DNA of 10,982 nucleotides from JALYUM01 sp036688685. GTDB lineage: Bacteria > Pseudomonadota > Gammaproteobacteria > Burkholderiales > Burkholderiaceae_D. The DNA lies in NCBI RefSeq assembly GCF_036688685.1, contig NZ_JAQQPS010000049.1, positions 1 to 10,982 on the forward strand, read 5' to 3'. Every line of letters begins with the position of its first letter. The stretch's first letter is position 1. Made by a program: the position numbers and the translations under genes. Below are positions 1-5,576 of the stretch, one piece after another. The notes below the pieces were generated by a model that made no database searches, was not told where the DNA came from, and was given only the letters and a program-made list of their open reading frames with translations.

Positions 1-2104
1 CGCCGTGGCCGGCCTGCGCCTGGCCACGCGCGCGCGCATCGGCGGCGCCGGTCCCGGGCCATGGACCCTGGCGGCAGCCGATTTTACGCTGCGCGCCAAC
101 AGCCCCGGCACGTGGCTCGATCTGGCCCAACTGGCGGTGCGAAGGTCCGGCCGCGTCCTGCACCGCGCCGACCTGGTGCCGGCCGGCACCCTGCTGCGCG
201 CACGCCGTCCCGACCAGAGCGCGGCCAGTGCGTGGCTGCGGGTGGCCGCCGACGCCACGCTCGAACAGGCGCTGCCGGCACAGGATCAGGCGCACACCTG
301 GCTGTGGACCGACGTCGACGGCCAGCCGGTCCCCGCCGCCGGCCTGCCCGACCCCGATCAATGGCTGCTCGACAGCGTCACGGTCGATCTCGCGCTGCGC
401 CAGCCGACCGGCACCACCCTGCGCCGCGACGGCTGCGCGCTGGCCGCCGGCGGCGGCGATGTGCCCTGGTTCGAGCCAGATGCCGACGCGCAGTTCGACG
501 CCGCCACCGATCTGGCCAGCCTGGCCTGGCCGCTGGCCGGCGCGGCGCCGGGCCTGGATGGCCCCGACTGGATGCTGGTGCCGGCCGCCGTCGGCGCCGG
601 CTTCGGCCCGTGGCAGGCGGCGCAGCTGGCAGACGGCGACGCGCTGGCGCGCATGGGGCTGGCCGACTACCACGCCGACCTGTTTCTCGACAGCGCCTGG
701 CGCGATGACACGGGCCTGCGCGCTGCGCAACTGCTGCGCTGGGCCGACGATATCCGCTTCCTGTCAGCCCAGCCGCGCCGGCTGCGCGGCTTGCATGGCG
801 CGCTGGGGCGCGATGACGCCACCGCGCGCGATGCCACCTGGATCGCGGTGCCCGACGCCACCCACCCCGGCTGGCGCCTGACCACCCCACCGCCGCGCGC
901 CGACGGCCAGTTGATACCGGTGCCAGACCCGGTCTGCAGCTGCGCCGATGCCGCCCCCGCCTTCGACGACTGCGTCCAGCCGCCGCTGCGCCCGCAGGCG
1001 CCGCGGTTCGCGCAGTTCAAGCCCCAGCCACAGGCGCCGGCCGACGTCGCCTGGTTTATCGACGCGCTGGCGCCCCCGTCCGGCACGCTCGCCTATGAAG
1101 TGCAGATCGCCCGCCGGGCCGATTTTTCCGATGCCATGCCGCTCGGCGCCAGCGTGTTTCTGCCGGCGCCGGCGCGCTACACGCTGCGCCTGGCGGCCGG
1201 CCTGGTGTTCCTGCGCGCCCGCGTCTGGCGCGACGGCCTGGCCAGCGCGTGGTCGGCGCCGCTGGACATCCACGTGCTGGGCGCCACCCGCGTGGCCAAC
1301 ACCGGGCCGGTGGACGCCGCCGTGCTGTTTCCCGTGCACGCGGCCCTGATGGACCTGTGCGCCGCCACGCGCGAACACGTCGCCCTGCTGGCGCTGCCGC
1401 AGGCATGGCAGGCGCTGGATGTCGCCAGCCACGTCGGGCGCCTGCGCGCGCGCGCCGCCGCCGGCGCGCGTGCCGCGCAGGACACCAGCTTCGTCGCGCT
1501 GTACCACCCGTGGCTGCTGCGGCGCGAAGACGGCCAGCTGGTCGCCCACCCACCCGAAGGCAGCGTGCTCGGGGTGTATGCGCGGCGCAGCCGCGAGCGC
1601 GGCGCGTGGGCCGCGGCCGGCCTCGATCCGCTGGCCGATGCTGTCGCACTGGCCAAGCCGCTCGACCCCGGCGCCATCGAACAGGCCGGCGCCAACGCCA
1701 TCGAGCAGCGCACGCGCGGGTTCGCTGCTACCCGCGCCTGGACCTTGAGCGACGACAGCGACTGGCAGGCCCTTGGCGTACGGCGCCTGTTCATCCTGCT
1801 GCGGCGCCTGGCGCGGCGCGAGGGCGAGCGCTACGCCTTCGAACCGAACGACACCACCTTGCGGCGCAGCCTCGAACGCAGCTTCGACGCCCTCCTGCAG
1901 CGGCTGATGCAAGGCGGCGCGTTTCGCGGCAGCCGCACGCCCGATTGCTATCTGCTGCGCACGGCCGCCAGCGGCCAGGTGCAGGACGAGATCGAGCGCG
2001 GTGAATGCAGCCTGGAGATCCAGGTCGCGCCCTCCCGGCCGCTGCGCTTTCTGACCTTGCGCGTGGTGCGCGCGGGCGAACAATTGCTGCTCGAGGAGTA
2101 CTGA
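1..2104 (+). CDS. Contractile tail sheath protein, large FN3-containing type (5' partial)
   Basis: The reading frame is open from the first bases, so the true start lies upstream; the GTG at 5 is only the first possible start codon seen. Residues are numbered from that GTG. The C-terminal half looks like a phage/CIS sheath: YHPWLL near 498-505, a VLGVYARRSRERGAW segment, a VRRLFILLRRLARREG helix, FEPND at 612-616, and a closing strand with APSRPLRFLTLRVV. Further upstream are SPGTW (about 33-37) and WIAVPD followed by HPGW (about 279-290), which resemble elements of the central sheath domain (PF04984-like). Residues 330-426 form an FN3/Ig-like beta-sandwich inserted between the central and C-terminal sheath parts. 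In this role the protein would polymerise around the tube and contract to drive it forward. At 699 residues without its N-terminus it is much larger than compact sheaths such as Afp2-4. It ends 3 bases before the tube gene, the usual sheath-tube order. The family call comes from remembered motif patterns, not a search. Confidence 0.85.
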   Translation, partial: AVAGLRLATRARIGGAGPGPWTLAAADFTLRANSPGTWLDLAQLAVRRSGRVLHRADLVPAGTLLRARRPDQSAASAWLRVAADATLEQALPAQDQAHTWLWTDVDGQPVPAAGLPDPDQWLLDSVTVDLALRQPTGTTLRRDGCALAAGGGDVPWFEPDADAQFDAATDLASLAWPLAGAAPGLDGPDWMLVPAAVGAGFGPWQAAQLADGDALARMGLADYHADLFLDSAWRDDTGLRAAQLLRWADDIRFLSAQPRRLRGLHGALGRDDATARDATWIAVPDATHPGWRLTTPPPRADGQLIPVPDPVCSCADAAPAFDDCVQPPLRPQAPRFAQFKPQPQAPADVAWFIDALAPPSGTLAYEVQIARRADFSDAMPLGASVFLPAPARYTLRLAAGLVFLRARVWRDGLASAWSAPLDIHVLGATRVANTGPVDAAVLFPVHAALMDLCAATREHVALLALPQAWQALDVASHVGRLRARAAAGARAAQDTSFVALYHPWLLRREDGQLVAHPPEGSVLGVYARRSRERGAWAAAGLDPLADAVALAKPLDPGAIEQAGANAIEQRTRGFAATRAWTLSDDSDWQALGVRRLFILLRRLARREGERYAFEPNDTTLRRSLERSFDALLQRLMQGGAFRGSRTPDCYLLRTAASGQVQDEIERGECSLEIQVAPSRPLRFLTLRVVRAGEQLLLEEY
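2093..2098 (+). promoter_or_regulatory. Ribosome binding site of the tube gene
   Basis: GAGGAG lies inside the last codons of the sheath gene, 9 bases before the ATG at 2108. It is one of the stronger Shine-Dalgarno sequences in the window, which fits a tube protein needed in many copies. Confidence 0.6.
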
Positions 2105-2107
2105 CCC

Positions 2108-2599
2108 ATGGCCACGCCGAACCGTCCCGACGAGCAGGAGCGCCAGCGCTGGCAACCCTTCCCGGCGTTCAATTTCGTCGTCGAGATCGTGCGTGACGAC
2201 CAGGCCGGCAAGCTGGCCGGCGGCGCCTTTTCGGAGTGCGACGGCATCGAGATGGCGCAGGAAGTCAAAACCCTGCGCGAGGGCGGCAACCAGAACCACG
2301 TGCACCGGCTGTCAGGCCCGGTGACCTTTGGCCAGCTCTCGCTCAAGCGCGGCATGACGTCCGGCTTCGACCTGTGGACATGGTTTTCGGCCAGCCTGGA
2401 GCAGCCCGCGCTGCGCGCCGGCGTGACCGTCAGCGTGATGCGCCACGATAAAAGCGAATGGGGCCGTTTCGTGCTGAGCCGCTGCCTGCCGCTGAAACTG
2501 AAGGCGGGCGCGCTCAGCGGGCGCGACGGCAACGTGGCGATCGAGGAAATGCAGATTGCCTACGAACGCTTCAGTTGGGAGGACAAGAGCCGTGGCTGA
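2108..2599 (+). CDS. Inner tail tube protein (phage T4 gp19-like, TIGR02241 type)
   Basis: This 163-residue protein fits the conserved phage tail-tube family (PF06841/TIGR02241; Afp1/Pvc1-like) in length and pattern. Near the N-terminus is PAFNFVVEI. This is followed by the FSECDGIEM segment typical of tube proteins, where related proteins read F-x-E-x-x-G, then KTLREGGNQN and the KRGMTSGFDLWTW loop. The C-terminus has the usual GNVAIEEMQIAYERF strand. In the family, monomers form stacked hexameric rings inside the sheath and are propelled into the target on contraction. There is no signal peptide or membrane segment, so it should assemble in the cytoplasm. The ATG at 2108 is chosen because GAGGAG lies 9 bases upstream and the sheath stop is only 3 bases before it. 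Its end overlaps the next gene by 8 bases. Only one tube paralogue is visible here, whereas Afp-type clusters often carry two (Afp1 and Afp5). Confidence 0.93.
   Translation: MATPNRPDEQERQRWQPFPAFNFVVEIVRDDQAGKLAGGAFSECDGIEMAQEVKTLREGGNQNHVHRLSGPVTFGQLSLKRGMTSGFDLWTWFSASLEQPALRAGVTVSVMRHDKSEWGRFVLSRCLPLKLKAGALSGRDGNVAIEEMQIAYERFSWEDKSRG
2577..2583 (+). promoter_or_regulatory. Ribosome binding site fixing the GTG start of the LysM adaptor
   Basis: GGGAGGA sits 8 bases before the GTG at 2592, inside the 3' end of the tube gene. This decides the start in favour of 2592 over an in-frame codon at 2556, which lies upstream of the site and would add 12 residues of tube-gene overlap. Confidence 0.7.
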
Positions 2600-3578
2600 A
2601 CAACTGATCGTGCGCGCCGAGCTGATCGAACTGAAGGACGACCTGAGCGACGTGCTGCCGGGCGGCATGCGCGTGCCAGTGCAGTTCAACCCCGAGTCGT
2701 TCAAGCTGTCGTACGCGAACCAGATCCAGGCCCAGCCCAACGCGTCCTCGAAGGCGCCGCCGCGCCAGGCCGGACGCGGCGCGGGCAACCAGTCGCAGGG
2801 CACGCCGGCGCGCCAGTTCGTCGGCGCCGGCACCACCAAGCTGACCGTCCAGCTGACCTTCGACGTCAGTGCCGCCACCACCGACACGTTTCTGAATGCC
2901 GAGGGCAAGCGCCAGAGCGGCTCGGTATTCATGATCGACGACGTGCGCTACGTCACCGGACGCGTGCTGTACTTCATGAAGCCGAAAGATCCGGGCGCCG
3001 GCGCCAAGGACGCCAGCCAGCGCGTGCCGCCCGGCCTGCGCTTTTCGTGGGGTAAGTTCCTGTTCGACGGCATCGTCGAGTCGATCGAGGAGAACGTCGA
3101 TTTCTTCTCCGCCGACGGCAAGGCGCTGCGCGCCAGCATGACCCTGAATATGATCCAGCAAACCATCCTGGTGCCGGCTTACGACAAGGCGGTGCAAGTG
3201 ACGCGGCCGCAGGGGGGCGCTGCGGCCGGCGCCACGCCGCTGGCCAAGGCGCGCAGCGGACAAAGCATGCAGCAGCTGAGTGACAGTGGCGGCGGCGGTG
3301 GCGGCTTCGGCTTCGGCGTGAGCGCCAGCCTCGACGTGGGCGGCGGCATCGGTGGCGGCGTTGGTGGCGTTGGTGGCGCAATCGGCGTGGGTGTCGGGCT
3401 GCATCCTGGTGCAGGCGCAGCGCTCGGCGCCGGCCTGGCAGTCAGTTCCGGCGTCGCGTTCGAAGCAGGCAGCTGGCAGCGCATCGCCGCGGCCAACGGC
3501 ATCGAGAACCCGCGCACGCTGGCCCCCGGCCAATTCATCGACCTCGCTGCGCAGCGCCCGCGCATCGTCACCGGATAA
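2592..3578 (+). CDS. CIS tube-associated LysM adaptor protein (Afp7/Pvc7-like)
   Basis: A 328-residue protein starting at GTG 2592, with GGGAGGA 8 bases upstream. The N-terminal domain carries VPVQFNPESFKLSYANQI (about 27-44). This is the signature of the CIS tube-protein N-terminal domain (PF19266-like), known from Afp7/Pvc7 and from gp53/gp54-type adaptors that link the tube to the spike hub. It continues with TKLTVQLTFDVS and FSWGKFLFDGIVESIEENVDFF, both typical of this domain. The C-terminus (about 289-323) is a LysM-like fold with SWQRIAAANGIENP and LAPGQFIDL. In phage baseplates this module binds baseplate partners rather than peptidoglycan. Between the two domains (about 232-290) is a low-complexity stretch rich in Gly, Val and Ala, unlike the short linkers I would expect. 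The gene overlaps the tube gene by 8 bases, which suggests translational coupling. It ends 10 bases before the DUF5908-like gene. Confidence 0.9.
   Translation: MAEQLIVRAELIELKDDLSDVLPGGMRVPVQFNPESFKLSYANQIQAQPNASSKAPPRQAGRGAGNQSQGTPARQFVGAGTTKLTVQLTFDVSAATTDTFLNAEGKRQSGSVFMIDDVRYVTGRVLYFMKPKDPGAGAKDASQRVPPGLRFSWGKFLFDGIVESIEENVDFFSADGKALRASMTLNMIQQTILVPAYDKAVQVTRPQGGAAAGATPLAKARSGQSMQQLSDSGGGGGGFGFGVSASLDVGGGIGGGVGGVGGAIGVGVGLHPGAGAALGAGLAVSSGVAFEAGSWQRIAAANGIENPRTLAPGQFIDLAAQRPRIVTG
3342..3378 (+). repeat. Short imperfect glycine-codon repeats inside the LysM adaptor gene
   Basis: A run of GGC/GGT glycine codons contains an exact 9-base tandem duplication, GTTGGTGGC at 3360-3368 and again at 3369-3377, preceded by a diverged unit ATCGGTGGC. 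It encodes a repeated Gly-Gly-(Ile/Val) pattern. The length is a multiple of three, so gain or loss of units would keep the frame. It looks like replication-slippage expansion of an interdomain linker. Confidence 0.6.
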
Positions 3579-3582
3579 GGAG
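3577..3582 (+). promoter_or_regulatory. Ribosome binding site of the DUF5908-like gene
   Basis: AAGGAG overlaps the stop codon (TAA, 3576-3578) of the LysM adaptor gene and lies 6 bases before the ATG at 3589. It supports the small 55-codon gene as real and truly translated. Confidence 0.65.
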
Positions 3583-3588
3583 TCACCC

Positions 3589-3756
3589 ATGCCCGTCCAT
3601 ATCGGCGAATTCGACGTCAGCAGCCCGCCAGCGGCGCCACCAGCAGCACCGGTCCAGGGCGCCGCCGAGCCGGCCGACGTCATGCCCGCGCCGGCCCAGG
3701 CCCAGCGCCTTGAACAGCAACGGCGCGAGCGCGCCCTGCGCCTCTTCGCCCACTGA
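3589..3756 (+). CDS. Small CIS-associated protein, DUF5908-like
   Basis: A 55-residue protein starting at ATG 3589, with AAGGAG 6 bases upstream. It begins MPVHIGEFDV, matching the MPVEIKEL-type opening strand of the DUF5908 family (PF19265). That family is a tiny protein found in CIS clusters at this position, between the LysM adaptor and the GpD-like hub. The C-terminus (about 38-55) is a basic helix with QRLEQQRRERALRLF, also as in that family. The middle (about 11-36) is rich in Pro and Ala and probably disordered. The function is unknown; size and position suggest a baseplate or assembly accessory. The match rests on short remembered motifs plus synteny. It lies 10 bases before the next start. 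Confidence 0.75.
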   Translation: MPVHIGEFDVSSPPAAPPAAPVQGAAEPADVMPAPAQAQRLEQQRRERALRLFAH

Positions 3757-3766
3757 GCGCGCCACC

Positions 3767-4846
3767 ATGCCCGACGCCCCCCTCGCCCTCGATTCCAGCC
3801 GGCCGACGATCGCCATCGACGGCCGCGCCACGCCCGACCTGGCCGCCGCCCTGCTCGAGCTGCGCGTGGAAGAACGCAGCGACGGCATGGCGCGCTGCGA
3901 GCTGGCGTTCGGCTGCTGGGGCCTGACCCCGGGCGGCAGCCACGGCTACACGCTGTACGGGCGCGACCGGCTCGAATTCGGCAAGCGCATCGAGATCAAG
4001 CTGCGCGACGCGCGCATTTTTTCCGGTCGCGTGTACGCCATCGCGGGACGCTTTCCCGAGGCCGGCTCGGGCGAGGCCGAGCTGGTCGTCCATGCCGAGG
4101 ACCGCCTGCAGGACTTGCGTATGACGCGCCGCACGCGCTGCTTCGCGCAGGCCAGCGACGCCGCCGTCGCGCGCAGCATCGCCAGCGCGCACGGCCTGAG
4201 CGCCAAAGTCGACCTGTCCGGCCCAACCTACCCGATGCTGGCCCAGGTCAACCAGAGCGACCTGGCCTTCCTGCGCGAACGGGCGCGCGCCGCCGGCGCC
4301 GAAATCTGGCTGGTCGACGAGGTGCTGCACCTGGCGCCGCGGCCGGCCCGGGCCGGCGGCGACAGCGTGGCGCTGGCCTATGGCAGCACCCTGCACGGCT
4401 TCGACGTGCGCGCCGACCTGGCGCTGCAGCGCACCAGACTCTCCGTGGGCGGCTGGGATGTGCGCGCCAAGCGCGCCCTGCGCGAGGAAGCGTCCGCGTC
4501 CGTCCTCAGCGGAGAACTCGACGGTGGCGAGGGCGGCAGCGCGCTGCTGCAGCGCGCCTTCGGGGAACGCGCCGACAGCGTGGCCCACCTGCACCCGGCC
4601 GACGCGGGCGAGGCGCGCGCGCTGGCCGAAAGCTGGATGCGCCAGCTCGGACGCCGCTTCGTGACCGGGTCCGGCGTGGCAGGCCCGGACGCGCGCATCA
4701 AGCCGGGCGCGCGCGTCGACCTGAGCGGGCTCGGGCCCGTCTTCAACGGCAAATACACCGTCACGGCGAGTTGCCACCGCTTCGATGTGCGCGAAGGCGC
4801 TCGCACCGAATTCGACGTCGAACGCGCGGCCATCGGCCGCGCCTGA
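3767..4846 (+). CDS. Phage late control D (GpD)/VgrG-like spike hub protein
   Basis: A 359-residue protein of the GpD/gp27 family (PF05954-like), the trimeric hub at the centre of the baseplate that adapts the sixfold tube to the threefold spike. Supporting segments include YTLYGRDRLEFGKRIEIKL, FSGRVYAIAGRFPE and EAELVVHAEDRLQDLRM. These are followed by VARSIASAHGL and YPMLAQVNQSDLAFLRERARAAG, the usual Q-x-N-x-S-D-x-x-F-L-R-x-x-A element, and by a C-terminal GARVDLSGLGPVFNGKYTVT strand. The ATG at 3767 is chosen because the protein then opens with the expected first domain. An in-frame TTG at 3710 would force a 47-base overlap with the DUF5908-like gene and has no support. The ribosome binding site is weak, so translation may depend on coupling. 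The gp5-like OB domain is not fused here, unlike VgrG and Afp8; it is encoded by the next gene. Confidence 0.88.
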   Translation: MPDAPLALDSSRPTIAIDGRATPDLAAALLELRVEERSDGMARCELAFGCWGLTPGGSHGYTLYGRDRLEFGKRIEIKLRDARIFSGRVYAIAGRFPEAGSGEAELVVHAEDRLQDLRMTRRTRCFAQASDAAVARSIASAHGLSAKVDLSGPTYPMLAQVNQSDLAFLRERARAAGAEIWLVDEVLHLAPRPARAGGDSVALAYGSTLHGFDVRADLALQRTRLSVGGWDVRAKRALREEASASVLSGELDGGEGGSALLQRAFGERADSVAHLHPADAGEARALAESWMRQLGRRFVTGSGVAGPDARIKPGARVDLSGLGPVFNGKYTVTASCHRFDVREGARTEFDVERAAIGRA

Positions 4847-4865
4847 TCCCCCACCGAAAGCCGCC

Positions 4866-5576
4866 ATGTTCGATACCTCGCCCGCCGAAGCGCTTTACAC
4901 AGACCGCCTGTCCACCGGCTGGGGCGGACGCTGGTACGGCTGCCACGTCGCCATCGTGACCGACCTGGTCGATCCGGACCAACAAGGCCGCATCAAGGTC
5001 ACCCTGCCCTGGAGCGCGGACGGCAAGGGCGAGCGCTACGACGCCTGGGCGCGCGTCGCCACCCTGTTCGCCGGCAACAACCGCGGCAGCTGGTTCATGC
5101 CCGATGTCGACGACGAGGTGCTGGTCGTGTTCGAGGGCGGCGACGTGCGCTGCCCGTGCGTCATCGGCGGGCTGTGGAACGGCGCCGACGCGCCGCCCGC
5201 CAGCGCCGACGCCAACAACGTCAAAAAAGTAATCCGCAGCCGCAACGGCGTGCTCATTACCATCGAGGACAAGGCGGGCCAGGAACAGATCCGCTTCGAC
5301 ACGCCGGGCGGCTGTTCGGTGACGCTCAAGGATGGTCCGGGCAGCATCGAACTACAGGACAGCAACGGCAACAGCGTCAAGCTCGAGACGGCCGGCATCA
5401 CAGTCGACGCGGCGCAGAAGGTCAAGGTGAATGCCACCCAGGTCGAGGTGTCGGCCGCGATGCTGACCGTGAACGCCGGCATGTCGAAGTTCTCGGGGGT
5501 GGTCCAGGCCGACACGGTCATCACCAACACCATCATTGCCGCGACCTACACGCCCGGCGCCGGGAACATCCTGTGA
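4866..5576 (+). CDS. Baseplate spike protein, GpV/gp5-like OB fold with beta-helical tail
   Basis: A 236-residue protein starting at ATG 4866. Residues about 18-112 are the phage baseplate assembly V/gp5 OB-fold domain (PF04717): WYGCHVAIVTDLVDPDQQGR, an IKVTLPW strand, DAWARVATLFAGNNRGSWFM, the VDDEVLVVFEGGD strand and PCVIGGLWNG. From about 130 on it becomes a repetitive beta-strand region (SIELQDSNGNSVKLETAGIT, then short alternating V/A/T strands). This is expected for a trimeric beta-helix needle, and it ends in a YTPGAGNIL tail. Such proteins form the piercing tip under the hub. The start leaves a 19-base gap from the hub gene with GAAAG just upstream. An alternative in-frame start at 4785 lies within the hub gene and would add 27 unrelated residues. 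The stop overlaps the next start in a GTGA. No PAAR domain is fused to it. Confidence 0.9.
   Translation: MFDTSPAEALYTDRLSTGWGGRWYGCHVAIVTDLVDPDQQGRIKVTLPWSADGKGERYDAWARVATLFAGNNRGSWFMPDVDDEVLVVFEGGDVRCPCVIGGLWNGADAPPASADANNVKKVIRSRNGVLITIEDKAGQEQIRFDTPGGCSVTLKDGPGSIELQDSNGNSVKLETAGITVDAAQKVKVNATQVEVSAAMLTVNAGMSKFSGVVQADTVITNTIIAATYTPGAGNIL

Noticed and set aside
992..1282. Separate adhesin gene based on the FN3-like stretch
   Set aside because: The stretch is in one continuous frame with sheath motifs on both sides, so it is an inserted domain.
764..2305. Long minus-strand open frame opposite the sheath and tube genes
   Set aside because: It spans two genes with clear family motifs on the plus strand and shows only compositional bias, with no motif or ribosome binding site of note.
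2571..3683. Minus-strand open frame opposite the LysM adaptor and DUF5908-like gene
   Set aside because: Antisense shadow; the plus-strand frames there have ribosome binding sites and family motifs.
3710..3766. TTG start that would lengthen the GpD-like hub by 19 residues
   Set aside because: It lies within the DUF5908-like gene, has no ribosome binding site, and the extra residues look unrelated to the hub family.
5156..5572. Upstream extension of the 672-residue protein into the spike gene
   Set aside because: The translation is Arg/Gln/His-rich shadow sequence across the spike gene; the natural start is the GTG at 5573 with GGGAA upstream.
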